DNA of 64,000 nucleotides, taken from NCBI RefSeq assembly GCF_019711355.1, contig NZ_CP081297.1, positions 62,001-126,000 of the forward strand. Reading direction: 5' to 3'. Both the position numbers and the translations under genes were made by a program. The stretch comes from Qipengyuania psychrotolerans (lineage in GTDB: Bacteria; Pseudomonadota; Alphaproteobacteria; Sphingomonadales; Sphingomonadaceae). The notes below the pieces were generated by a model that was given only the letters and a program-made list of their open reading frames with translations, made no database searches and was not told where the DNA came from. This document shows positions 52,362-62,796 of the stretch, piece by piece. Each line of letters opens with the position of its first letter. Position 1 is the first letter of the stretch.

Positions 52362-53384
52362 TTATTCGCCGCCGACGTCGGCATTCGTCCAGACCCGGCG
52401 GTTCTGCTCCTGGCCGCCGAAGCCGCGATAGAGTGCGCCAGTAATTGACGAGATCCTGGAATCACGCTGGCGTCTTGCTTCGAGCTTGAGATTCCTGTTG
52501 CCGTTCTCGGAGGCCATCGACGAGCTCTGTCCTGTCACGTAGATCGCAGCGGCAATCGCGCGCCCGTCAGGCGTATGGAAAATGCCGATATCGCTGGCAG
52601 TCCGACTAAGCGTTCCGGTCTTGTGCGCCAGGCTTGCGCTTTGGGGTAAGCCTGCCGGCATCCGCTTCTTGCCTGTTGTTGTTTCGGCCATGGCGTTCAT
52701 CAGTACCTGGCGCGATTGCGCACTGAGCCAGCGACCTTGATAGATCCCGGCAAGCAGCTGTCCCATGGCACGCGGCGTGGCGCTATCCTTCACGTCCACG
52801 ACGGTTGCCGGATCGATCCGGCCGTCTTCGCGGACAAGTGTTGCGATGTCACGAGTGAGATGAAAATCCTCGATCCCTGCACCGCGCATCCATTTGTTCA
52901 CGGCGCTTGGGCCGCCAACGGCGTTGAGCAGCGCATCGGTGCAGGCATTGCAGCTTTTGCTGATCATCAGGTCGAGGTGCTGCTGCGCAGACAGATATGC
53001 TCCGCCGGGGCGGGGGAGGCGAAACTCGCTTGTCATGCTCCAGCGGCCCGCATCGACACCGGCAAGATAGGCTGCCGCAATCGCGACCTTGCTGGTGCTG
53101 GCCATCGGGAAAAACTGGTCTTCGAGAACGCCGACTTCCTGACCGGTCGACAAGTCGATCGCGTAAACTCCGATGCGGCCGTTTGAACCGTCTGCAAGCA
53201 TCGCAATCTGCTTTGCCAGAGGCGTTTCGTACCGCGCCTCGAAGCTTCGCGGAGCGCGAACTTCAGTGCCGAGCGTGTTATCAAATTGCGCAGCGTAATC
53301 CGTGGCTTGCGCGTTCACAGTCGCAGGCGCGCCCATAACAAGGGCAGCTGCGATCAGGGCTTTTCCGACTATCCTCATCTGCAT
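52362..53384 (-). CDS. Serine hydrolase, class A beta-lactamase family
   Basis: A 340-residue periplasmic protein with a signal peptide (cleavage after VNAQ, about 26). The active-site motifs are S-x-x-K as STSK (Ser96, Lys99) and KTG (255-257). The usual SDN motif is S-C-N (144-146) inside SKSCNACTD. A REDGRID stretch near 185 stands where the omega-loop Glu is expected. The C-terminus is longer than in TEM/SHV enzymes. Beta-lactam hydrolysis is possible but not assured; a peptidase-like role is the alternative. The start is ATG 53384 or ATG 53378. Confidence 0.8.
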   Translation of the reverse strand: MQMRIVGKALIAAALVMGAPATVNAQATDYAAQFDNTLGTEVRAPRSFEARYETPLAKQIAMLADGSNGRIGVYAIDLSTGQEVGVLEDQFFPMASTSKVAIAAAYLAGVDAGRWSMTSEFRLPRPGGAYLSAQQHLDLMISKSCNACTDALLNAVGGPSAVNKWMRGAGIEDFHLTRDIATLVREDGRIDPATVVDVKDSATPRAMGQLLAGIYQGRWLSAQSRQVLMNAMAETTTGKKRMPAGLPQSASLAHKTGTLSRTASDIGIFHTPDGRAIAAAIYVTGQSSSMASENGNRNLKLEARRQRDSRISSITGALYRGFGGQEQNRRVWTNADVGGE

Positions 53385-53510
53385 GTCACCATTCTTATCA
53401 GGTCTATGGTTAGGGCTTCCTTAACGCTTGTCACTTGTAACACGCAAGCGTCCGCGCGACAGAATGTGTCGCACGGACGCCCGGCTAGTCCGTATATAGT
53501 TCCTAGGCCG

Positions 53511-53918
53511 TCATGCTGCGGCAATGACCTTCTCGATCCGGTCAACGCTTTCGCCCGTCATCGTCTTGTTTATTTCTCCGACGATCCGCTTTTCCAGTTC
53601 CGAATGATAATGCCTGCGCATCTCGCCGAGGGTTTTTGGATCCGCGATTACGAGCACGTCGGTAATGTCGCCGGCGATTGCCTTGGCGTTGAGCCATTCG
53701 GCAGCCGCTGCACCATGTGCGAGTTCTTCAAGATCGGTGCGACCGAGCTGCTGGCCCACCTGGTCCTGATGGCGGATGCCGGCGCTGAAATTGCTGGGTG
53801 AGAGATCCGGCTTCTCGGCGCCCTCAAGCTTAGGGTCGAGCGGTGCGCCAGAATTCCGCATCACGGTGAAATGTTCGCCATCGACGATTGCAACGTGGGC
53901 CTTGTGGGGCAGCTTCAT
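53511..53918 (-). CDS. Host attachment family protein
   Basis: A 135-residue protein of the Host_attach family (first named in Agrobacterium), which shares the archaeo-eukaryotic RF1-like fold. Matching parts are KAHVAIVDGEHFTVMRN at the start, the central HQDQVGQQLGRTDLEELAH and VLVIADPKTLGEMRRHYH with a final helix ending in RIEKVIAAA. No signal peptide, so it is cytoplasmic despite the name; molecular function unknown. The RBS GAGGAG precedes ATG 53918. Confidence 0.82.
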   Translation of the reverse strand: MKLPHKAHVAIVDGEHFTVMRNSGAPLDPKLEGAEKPDLSPSNFSAGIRHQDQVGQQLGRTDLEELAHGAAAAEWLNAKAIAGDITDVLVIADPKTLGEMRRHYHSELEKRIVGEINKTMTGESVDRIEKVIAAA

Positions 53919-54132
53919 GGGGATCTCCTCAGAAAAGGTTGGTGTTTCGAAACCAACGGGTGAGGTCGCCTACGGGTCCGGGAATTAACGGCCGAAGTGT
54001 TTGTCCCAGCCAAGGTTCGACGAAGTGCGATCCTGATTGGGTGAACAACTTGGAGCAGGCGATTGATGCTTGACGCTTGGAGCCGCGTCGTTCGTATATT
54101 CCCCCATAAAATGGGTTGCACTGGGGACAATT

Positions 54133-56334
54133 ATGACCACGACGTTTCGCGCGCTTGCCGTAGGCATGCTGCTTTCCACTTCGCACGTTGCTCTGGCGCA
54201 GGAAGTGCCGATCATTCTGCCTGGTGCACCCGGCGAAGCGCCGCGGGTCATCGACCGCACAGAAGCGATTGCGCTTTCCGACTCGTCTTATTCGCCTGCC
54301 GACGTGTCGTTCATGCAGGGCATGATCGTTCACCACCAGCAAGCTGTCGCCATGGCGCAGCTGGTCAAGGATCGCACCAACAATGATGCCATTCTGAAAA
54401 CTGCTGACCGGATCGAAGCGGGTCAGAAGGACGAAATCAAATTCATGCGCGAATGGCTGAAGGAACGCAAAGAGCCCGCTGCGATGGACCACTCGATGCA
54501 TTCTGCTCACGCAAGCCACCACACGATGAAGGGCATGGCGAGCCCCGCGCAGATGGCGGCGCTGGCGGCATCGAACAGCGTGGAATTCGACAACCAGTTC
54601 CTGCAGCTGATGATCGCCCATCACCAGGGCGCGCTCGACATGGTCAAGGAACTGCACCGCGCACCGGGCAGTGCCTATGAGCCGGTCATGTTCGAATTCA
54701 CCAATGAAGTGGTGAGCGACCAGCAGGCGGAAATTGACCGGATGAACGCTGTCCTGGCTGGTCTTTCGTCAGATCCGCGCGCAACGTTGACGGCGGGTTT
54801 CCGCGATGCTGGCGAGGCCATCTCGGGCCTGCGACTGGTGGCTGCGCAGGCCAAACCAATCGGCTTCTACGATCCTCAGAACCCGGCAGGACTACTCCCG
54901 CTCATCGAAAAGGATGAGGACGAAGGCAGCGCAGACAAGAAACCGGCTGACGAAGACGGCGAGGAGGAAAAGCCCCAATTTGGCAAGCGCGGATCGCTGC
55001 TGAGCTTCGCCAACACCGACATGGCATTCTCCGGTGATCTGCTGATTGCCGGAAGCTATCACGGTTTTAATGCTTACCGCCTTGGCGAAGATGGCGTGCC
55101 GACCTTGCTCAGCTCGACCGTGTGTCCCGGCGGCCAGGGCGACGTTTCGATCGTCGGCGATTTGCTCGTGATGAGCGTGCAGGACAGCCGCGCGCGCATC
55201 GATTGCGGCCTTCAGGGCGTGAACGGCAACGTCAGCGACGAACGTTTTCGCGGCGTGCGCATATTCGATATCTCGGACATTACCCGGCCGCGCCAGGTTG
55301 GCCTCGTCCAGACGTGCCGGGGCAGCCATACGCATTCAATCGTGACGGCTGATGACGACACCATCGTGCTCTACAACTCCGGCACATCCTACGTTCGTGA
55401 TAACGAGGAATTGGCCGGATGTTTCTCCAACGCTGGCGATGAAACGGCCCTGTTCAGCATTGATGTCATCGAAATTCCAGTCGCCAATCCGGCCGCAGCA
55501 CGCATCGTGGATAGCCCGCGGGTGTTCGCCAAAGACGGCCAGATTGCCGGTCTGTGGCGCGGGGGCGATCACGGTGAGGGCACGCAGGAAACCAACGACA
55601 CGAACCAGTGCCACGATATCACGGTTTTCCCGTCCAAGAAGATCGCCGCAGGAGCCTGTTCGGGCAACGGCATCGTGCTCGACATCTCAAACCCCCTGAA
55701 GCCGACCCGCATCGCGGACGTTACGGACAAGGGATTCGCCTATTGGCATTCGGCCACATTCAACAATGACGGCACCAAGGTGCTCTTCACCGACGAATGG
55801 GGCGGGGGCGGGCGACCGCGTTGCCAGGCAGGCGATCCCGCCAATTGGGGTGCCGATGCATTCTACGACCTGAACGGCGACAAGCTTGAGTTCCGCGGCA
55901 TGTACAAGCTGCCCGTACCGCAGGGCGACAAGGAAAATTGCGTCGCTCATAACGGATCGATTATCCCGGTCCCGGGCCGCGATATCTTCGTGCAGGCCTG
56001 GTATCAGGGCGGCGTTTCCGTGATCGACTTCACGGATACAGCGAACCCGTTCGAGATCGCGTACTTCGACCGCGGTCCGATCGACAAGGACCAGCTGGTT
56101 ACTGGCGGATACTGGTCGGCATATTGGTACAATGGCCGCATATACGCGACCGAGATCGCGCGCGGGCTCGACATTTTCGCGCTCGAGCCGAGCGAATTTC
56201 TCACCGCCGAAGAGATCGCAGCAGCCGAAGTCGCGCAGTACGAAGGCGGCTTGTTCAACCCGCAAACGCAAACCGAAGTGACGTGGCCCGAAGAGGTTAT
56301 CGCGGCGGTCGAGGAAAGCCGCAAAGGCGGGTAA
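54133..56334 (+). CDS. Secreted DUF305 domain fused to LVIVD-type beta-propeller
   Basis: A 733-residue exported protein with a signal peptide (cleavage after VALAQ, about 23). The DUF305 domain (about 50-215) has its two HHQ helices, FMQGMIVHHQQAVAMAQ (60-76) and LMIAHHQGALDM (159-170), separated by a His/Met-rich loop (117-132) suited to copper binding. An acidic linker (about 258-280) leads to a propeller region with repeated motifs such as VRIFDISDITRPRQVG, IVLDISNPLKPTRIADV and VSVIDFTDTANPFEIAYF. Metal handling at the cell surface is a reasonable guess. ATG 54133 is chosen for the signal peptide. Confidence 0.82.
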   Translation: MTTTFRALAVGMLLSTSHVALAQEVPIILPGAPGEAPRVIDRTEAIALSDSSYSPADVSFMQGMIVHHQQAVAMAQLVKDRTNNDAILKTADRIEAGQKDEIKFMREWLKERKEPAAMDHSMHSAHASHHTMKGMASPAQMAALAASNSVEFDNQFLQLMIAHHQGALDMVKELHRAPGSAYEPVMFEFTNEVVSDQQAEIDRMNAVLAGLSSDPRATLTAGFRDAGEAISGLRLVAAQAKPIGFYDPQNPAGLLPLIEKDEDEGSADKKPADEDGEEEKPQFGKRGSLLSFANTDMAFSGDLLIAGSYHGFNAYRLGEDGVPTLLSSTVCPGGQGDVSIVGDLLVMSVQDSRARIDCGLQGVNGNVSDERFRGVRIFDISDITRPRQVGLVQTCRGSHTHSIVTADDDTIVLYNSGTSYVRDNEELAGCFSNAGDETALFSIDVIEIPVANPAAARIVDSPRVFAKDGQIAGLWRGGDHGEGTQETNDTNQCHDITVFPSKKIAAGACSGNGIVLDISNPLKPTRIADVTDKGFAYWHSATFNNDGTKVLFTDEWGGGGRPRCQAGDPANWGADAFYDLNGDKLEFRGMYKLPVPQGDKENCVAHNGSIIPVPGRDIFVQAWYQGGVSVIDFTDTANPFEIAYFDRGPIDKDQLVTGGYWSAYWYNGRIYATEIARGLDIFALEPSEFLTAEEIAAAEVAQYEGGLFNPQTQTEVTWPEEVIAAVEESRKGG

Positions 56335-56357
56335 GCCTTGCGGCCAGTGAAAATTCA

Positions 56358-56393
56358 GGGCCCCGGCAGAATGTCCTGCCGGGGCCCTTTTTT
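56358..56393 (+). terminator. Rho-independent terminator after the DUF305 gene
   Basis: GGGCCCCGGCA (56358-56368) pairs with TGCCGGGGCCC (56377-56387) around an 8-base loop and runs into TTTTTT. It follows the DUF305 gene by 24 bases and ends just before the stop of the convergent DUF885 gene. Confidence 0.9.
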
Positions 56394-56395
56394 CA

Positions 56396-58255
56396 TCAGT
56401 TGGATTTTTGTTCTGCGATCCAGTTTTCGATCCGGGTTTCCAGGATAGTCAGGGGCACACTGCCGCCGCCAAGGACCGTGTCGTGGAAGCCGCGAATATC
56501 GAAGTCGTCGCCCAGTTCTGCTTCGGCTTTCGCGCGCAGTTCCTGAATGCGGATCATGCCGATCTTATAGGCAGTTGCCTGCCCGGGCATCACGAAATAG
56601 CGCATCACCTCCGACCGAACCGCAGTTTCCGGGATCGGCGAGTTCTCGAGGAAATACTGCACGGCGCGTTCCTGGCTCCACCCCTTGGAATGGATGCCCG
56701 TGTCGACCACCAGGCGGATGGCGCGCCACATCTCGGTCGTCAGCCGGCCGAAGTCGGAAAAGGGGTCCTTGTAAGCGCCCATCTCCTTGGCCAGCGTTTC
56801 AGAATATAGTGCCCAGCCTTCGGTGAAGGCGGTCGTGCCTGCGCCGCGGCCCTGTGTGCGGAATTTCGGAATGCCCTGCGTTTCCTGAGCGATCGAGATT
56901 TGCATGTGATGGCCGGGATTGCCTTCGTGATAGGCAATCACCTCCAGCGTCGGGATCGGCATGGCCCGCATGTCGGACAGGTGAGCGTAATAGACGCCGG
57001 GCCGCGATCCGTCGGGCGTGCCCGAGCGATAGTGCTGGGCTGCACCGGGTTGTTCGCGGAACGGTTCCACGCGTTTCACCACGAGATCGGCCTGCGGAAG
57101 CCGTCCGAAAAAGTCGGGCAGACGCTTGTTGATGAAGGCGAGATGCTCTTCCGCCGCGTCGATGTAATCCTGTGCGCCCTTGTCATCTTCGCTGAAATAG
57201 AAGCGGTCATCATCGCGCATGAAGGTAAAGAACTGGCCGAGGTCGCCGTCGAACCCGACCTGATCCTTGATCGCCACCATTTCGCCGCGGATCCGGGCGA
57301 CTTCGGAAAGGCCAATCCGGTGGATTTCGTCTGCGGTTAATTCGGTCCCGGTCATCTGGGCCAGCCGGTAGTCATAGAATGCCTCGCCATCGGCAAGAGC
57401 GCTCACGCCCATGGCATCCGCACTCGTATTGGCCAGGTCAGCTTCAAACCAGTTGATGATGCGTGCGTAGGCAGGGCCGACTTCGTTCACGAGTTTGGCA
57501 CGCGCATCGGCCTGTATTTCGTCCGCCCGTGCTGGCGTGATTTCACCCGCCTCGACGAGCTTTGCCGTGTTGGCCAAGGTCGCTTCCCACAGCGGCGATG
57601 CGTCGCCTTCGCTGAATGGAACGCCCGCTGTGAGATTGCGCGACTGTTCGATCACTCCTTCATAACCGAAGCGCGGAGGGCGGGTGCCAGCAGCGGCGTT
57701 GGCCTGCGCTCTGACGAGCAGTTGGTCGAGCGCGGTCGCGATCCCGCCAAGGCGAGCGACGAAGGCTTCCATCTCGGCCTCGTTTTCGACGGTGTGCTGT
57801 CCGATAAGAAACGAGGGCAGGAATGACTGCGTGCCGTTGAAGTGGTGAAGGATGTAGTCTTGATTGCGGAACGGAACGCCGGCTTCCGCGCGTTCCAGGT
57901 TATAGTGCCAGATGTCCCATGAAATCTGGCCTTCGTCAGTCAGGTTGGCGCGGTCGAAAGTGGCATCGAGTTCTGCGGTCGAGGCGCGCAGCCAATCAAG
58001 ATAGCGGTCTTCTGCCGCGACGCTCATGTCGTCGATCTTGTCGTAGTCCGTCCGGCGACCAAGGTAAGTCTGGGTGATGGGGCTGAACGCAAGCTCTTCT
58101 TCGAACTTCGCATCGAACCACTCGTTCATTCGCGCGGTTACGGCTTCGCGGTCAATCGGGGCTGGCTGAGCGACAGGGGCGGTCGGCGCTTCTGCGTAGG
58201 TGGTGCACCCAGCGCTGAGTGCCAGAAGCGGAAGAAGGGCGATTGCAGCTTTCAT
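56396..58255 (-). CDS. DUF885 lipoprotein, putative metallopeptidase-like
   Basis: A 619-residue lipoprotein with lipobox LSAGC (Cys17). It belongs to DUF885, a large family with a zincin-like pattern: IAYHEGNPGHHMQISIA near residue 438 has the H-E-x5-H-H arrangement. Other conserved stretches are GVYYAHLSDMRAMPIPTLE, FTEGWALYSETLAKEMG and the C-terminal MPGQATAYKIGMIRIQELR. Peptidase activity is suggested by this motif but not established for most members. It is located in the periplasm or on the outer membrane. Confidence 0.88.
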   Translation of the reverse strand: MKAAIALLPLLALSAGCTTYAEAPTAPVAQPAPIDREAVTARMNEWFDAKFEEELAFSPITQTYLGRRTDYDKIDDMSVAAEDRYLDWLRASTAELDATFDRANLTDEGQISWDIWHYNLERAEAGVPFRNQDYILHHFNGTQSFLPSFLIGQHTVENEAEMEAFVARLGGIATALDQLLVRAQANAAAGTRPPRFGYEGVIEQSRNLTAGVPFSEGDASPLWEATLANTAKLVEAGEITPARADEIQADARAKLVNEVGPAYARIINWFEADLANTSADAMGVSALADGEAFYDYRLAQMTGTELTADEIHRIGLSEVARIRGEMVAIKDQVGFDGDLGQFFTFMRDDDRFYFSEDDKGAQDYIDAAEEHLAFINKRLPDFFGRLPQADLVVKRVEPFREQPGAAQHYRSGTPDGSRPGVYYAHLSDMRAMPIPTLEVIAYHEGNPGHHMQISIAQETQGIPKFRTQGRGAGTTAFTEGWALYSETLAKEMGAYKDPFSDFGRLTTEMWRAIRLVVDTGIHSKGWSQERAVQYFLENSPIPETAVRSEVMRYFVMPGQATAYKIGMIRIQELRAKAEAELGDDFDIRGFHDTVLGGGSVPLTILETRIENWIAEQKSN

Positions 58256-58310
58256 GGTTCTCTCCGGTAACTTGTCCGGCCATTCCTGAAGACTTCACAT
58301 GGCGTGCGCA

Positions 58311-58345
58311 AACAAAAAGGCCCGGCGGATCGCTCCGCCGGGCCT
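58311..58345 (-). terminator. Rho-independent terminator of the groES-groEL operon
   Basis: On the minus strand AGGCCCGGCGG pairs perfectly with CCGCCGGGCCT (11 bp, loop AGCGAT) and is followed by TTTTTGTTT. It lies 28 bases after the groEL stop. Confidence 0.92.
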
Positions 58346-58373
58346 GATCTTTAGAGCTGATAGGCTGGCTGGC

Positions 58374-60062
<1,689 letters not shown>

Positions 60063-60076
60063 TTAGAAGATCCGGC

Positions 60077-60364
60077 TCAGCCGATGATCCCCATGATGTC
60101 GCTTTCCTTCATGATCAGCAGGTCTTCGCCGTCCAGCTTGACCTCGGTGCCCGACCACTTGCCGAACAGCACGCGGTCGCCAGCCTTGACGTCGAGCGGG
60201 GTGACGGTGCCGTCTTCAGCCTTGGAGCCGTTACCAACGGAGACGACTTCGCCTTCGCTCGGCTTTTCCTTGGCGCTGTCGGGAATGATGATCCCGCCGG
60301 CGGTCTTTTCTTCTGCTTCGATGCGGCGCACGAGGACTCGGTCGTGCAACGGACGAAATGCCAT
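60077..60364 (-). CDS. groS: Co-chaperonin GroES (10 kDa)
   Basis: Heptameric lid for GroEL, 95 residues. The sequence has [20 protein letters not shown], the mobile loop [34 protein letters not shown] and the final [16 protein letters not shown] 60364 lies downstream of a CIRCE element at 60401-60425. First gene of groES-groEL. Confidence 0.98.
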   Translation of the reverse strand: MAFRPLHDRVLVRRIEAEEKTAGGIIIPDSAKEKPSEGEVVSVGNGSKAEDGTVTPLDVKAGDRVLFGKWSGTEVKLDGEDLLIMKESDIMGIIG

Positions 60365-60400
60365 AATGATGACCTTTCTACTGAGAGTGAATGTCTAGAT

Positions 60401-60425
60401 TGGCACTCCCGGGTCGAGAGTGCCA
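60401..60425. promoter_or_regulatory. CIRCE operator (HrcA site) upstream of groES
   Basis: TGGCACTC (60401-60408), 9 bases, then GAGTGCCA (60418-60425): an exact dyad matching TTAGCACTC-N9-GAGTGCTAA with a G/C change in each arm and the correct spacing. HrcA repressor binding is expected. hrcA itself is not in the window. Confidence 0.9.
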
Positions 60426-60513
60426 GCGAAGGGCATTTGGGTGCGGTGCCTTGCAGAGTCAACGGGTCGGGCGGCAGAAAATTTCCGCCTAGTCGGACAG
60501 GCCGTGCCTTAGC

Positions 60514-61929
60514 CTAGCCGGAGCGGGCCGGGCGCGTCGTCAGGCCGAGGTTTTCGCGCTGTGCCCACCGCCACGTCAGGAGGATCGCTGCCACGAACAA
60601 TCCGACTGCAAGGCCAAGCCAGACGCCCACGCCTTCCAGGGGCGTGTAAAATCCCAGCCACAGCGACGTGCCGATACCGGGCACCCAGTATGCGAAGGCT
60701 GCAATCCACATCGGGACCCGCGTGTCCTGCAAGCCTCGAAGCGCCCCGGCGGCCACTGCCTGCAAACCGTCGAACAGCTGAAAGGCTGCAGCTATGACGA
60801 TGTATTTGAGCGCAAAGCCGACCAGGACCGCGTTCTTCGGATCCCACGGATCGACATAGATCGCGATTAGCAGCTTGGGGATCAGGATCATGGCAAGGGC
60901 CGTGATCGCCATGAAGCCGGTGCCGACCCAGATCGACATCCAGCCAGCTCTGCGAACCCCTTCGGGGTCGCGTGCGCCGTAAAAATAACCCACCCTTATG
61001 GTAGCTGCTTGGCCTACGCCGAATGGCACCTGAAATGCCAGCGCCGCAATCTGCAAGGCCACCGTGTGCGCCGCAAGCTGCGTCGCGCCGATATTGCCCA
61101 TTAGGAACGCTGCAGCACCGAAAATGCCCGCCTCCGCGGTGATGGTCAGCGCAATCGGCAAGCCGATGCGGAAGATCAGCCAGAACCGCTGCCAGTCGGG
61201 TGCCCACCAGCGGCCAAAGATCCGGTAGCGGTGGAGCTTGGGGTCGAGGCGGATTACGGCGACATAGGCGGCCAGCGTCACGAAGGTCGTGATTATAGTT
61301 GCGACGGCCGCGCCGCGCAGGCCGAGCTCGGGCGCACCAAAATTGCCGAAAATAAAAGCGTAATTGGCCAATGCGTTGACGAAGATGCCGGCAGCCGTGA
61401 TCGCGGTGGCCAGGATCGGTCGGTCCAGCGTCGACACGAAGTGCCTCAGGACATTGTTGAGCAGCATCGGGATGAGCGACAGCACCAGGATCGTATTGTA
61501 CTCAGTGGCCATGCCAATGATCCCGGCATCCTGACCCGTCACCCGCATCAGCGGACCCAGCAGCAGGCAAAGGCCGATCCCGCCGATGCCGGCGAACACT
61601 GCCATCCACATTGCCATGCGGACGGTGCGGCGAACTGGCCGCAAGGCAGGGGCGCGTTCGCCAAGCTCTGCAGATGCGACCGGAGCGACCGCTCCGGTAA
61701 GGCCGGACAGTGCCCACAAGACCAGTCCGAACAGGGCAATCGCCAAAGCCGATGCGGCAAGCTGCGCATCTCCGAGCCGCGCGATGAAAATGACATCCAC
61801 CGCATAGGTCAGCATCTGGAGCAGGTTCGCAGCTGCCAGCGGCCAACTCAGCCGCAACGTCGCGAAAAACTCCGCGCGCCAGCCTTCGCCGCCCGCAGGC
61901 GTGGGCTCGAAGGATCGAGCGTCTTGCAA
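60514..61929 (-). CDS. MATE family efflux transporter
   Basis: A 471-residue, 12-helix multidrug/toxin exporter of the NorM/DinF type. Features are LRLSWPLAAANLLQMLTYAVD at the start, FIARLGDAQLAASALA, LALYNFxxx-like repeats replaced here by MATEYNTILVLSLIPMLLN, and in the second half FRIGLPIALTITAEAGIFGAA and PFGVGQAATIRVGYFYGA. The coupling ion and substrate cannot be told. The start is probably TTG 61929, the only start codon before the first helix; the RBS is weak. Confidence 0.9.
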   Translation of the reverse strand: MQDARSFEPTPAGGEGWRAEFFATLRLSWPLAAANLLQMLTYAVDVIFIARLGDAQLAASALAIALFGLVLWALSGLTGAVAPVASAELGERAPALRPVRRTVRMAMWMAVFAGIGGIGLCLLLGPLMRVTGQDAGIIGMATEYNTILVLSLIPMLLNNVLRHFVSTLDRPILATAITAAGIFVNALANYAFIFGNFGAPELGLRGAAVATIITTFVTLAAYVAVIRLDPKLHRYRIFGRWWAPDWQRFWLIFRIGLPIALTITAEAGIFGAAAFLMGNIGATQLAAHTVALQIAALAFQVPFGVGQAATIRVGYFYGARDPEGVRRAGWMSIWVGTGFMAITALAMILIPKLLIAIYVDPWDPKNAVLVGFALKYIVIAAAFQLFDGLQAVAAGALRGLQDTRVPMWIAAFAYWVPGIGTSLWLGFYTPLEGVGVWLGLAVGLFVAAILLTWRWAQRENLGLTTRPARSG

Positions 61930-62099
61930 GGGCGTTCCGATAGGCTAGCAGCGACGCCGAACCAATGCTGTGCAAACACCAAGGCATTACGCGGTGACAA
62001 ACTGGCACCGGTTTGCCACACTGCATACAACCGGGATGAACGTTCAAGCGAAGCGCTTGCATTGTAGCGCCCCCAAACAAAGCAAAGGCTTATTACCGC

Positions 62100-62786
62100 G
62101 TGATCGGGACGAAACCCAGGCAACCGGATGAATCTGACGGCACCCAGCGACAGCGAGGGCAACGGCTGGTCCTGCGTCTGCAAACCGGGGTAGGACAGTC
62201 CGGCAAGGCGTTCGATGCTGAAATTCTCAACCTTTCTCCCAGTGGGATGCTGGTCAAGACCACCGCCAGGCTGTCGCTCGATGATCCGCTCCATGTCGTT
62301 TTACCCAACACCGGCCCTGTCGCGGCAAAGGTCGTGTGGTTTGACGAACTGCTTTACGGATGCAGTTTCGCGGCTCCGCTGAGCGACGCGGACATTGAAG
62401 CCGCGAATGCGGTGGCCCAAGGTTCGGAAGAAGGCCACGGCGTCGACAGCGAAACGCTTGGCGAACGTATCCGCAGGCTGCGCACCCGGCGCGGCCTACC
62501 GATGCGGGCGCTCGCAGACGTGATCGGGGTGAGCAAGCCGACCTTGTGGAAATGGGAAAGCGATCAGGTAAGGCCGCGCCATGCCAAGATGCAGCGCCTT
62601 GCGGTGGAACTTGGCGTATCGGAACTGGAGCTGGTGTACGGCGCGCCGAGCGACGGCGTCGAGGAGACGGGTGAACCAGGCTCGCTGGCAGACATTGTGC
62701 GTCAGGCTCGCAAGATGATTGCCGAGGCTGCCGGAGTGGACGAAAGCAGCGTCGATGTTCGGATCGACTGGGGCGAGGCTGACTGA
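62100..62786 (+). CDS. PilZ domain fused to XRE-type helix-turn-helix
   Basis: A 228-residue cytoplasmic protein. An N-terminal PilZ domain (about 15-95) keeps the c-di-GMP motifs RxxxR as RLVLR (22-26) and NxSxxG as NLSPSG (44-49), and ends with VVWFDELLYGCSFAAPLS. A linker leads to an XRE HTH (about 120-180), LGERIRRLRTRRGLPMRALADVIGVSKPTLWKWE, continuing to a short acidic C-terminus. The architecture suggests a DNA-binding regulator that senses c-di-GMP directly. The GTG start at 62100 is preferred. The 170 bases upstream, shared with the divergent MATE gene, show no clear operator. Confidence 0.85.
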   Translation: MIGTKPRQPDESDGTQRQRGQRLVLRLQTGVGQSGKAFDAEILNLSPSGMLVKTTARLSLDDPLHVVLPNTGPVAAKVVWFDELLYGCSFAAPLSDADIEAANAVAQGSEEGHGVDSETLGERIRRLRTRRGLPMRALADVIGVSKPTLWKWESDQVRPRHAKMQRLAVELGVSELELVYGAPSDGVEETGEPGSLADIVRQARKMIAEAAGVDESSVDVRIDWGEAD

Positions 62787-62796
62787 ACCTGCTTCG

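Noticed and set aside
52362..53384. Reading the serine hydrolase as a clinical antibiotic-resistance gene
   Set aside because: Signal peptide and two active-site motifs fit, but the altered SDN loop and chromosomal context give no evidence of acquired resistance.
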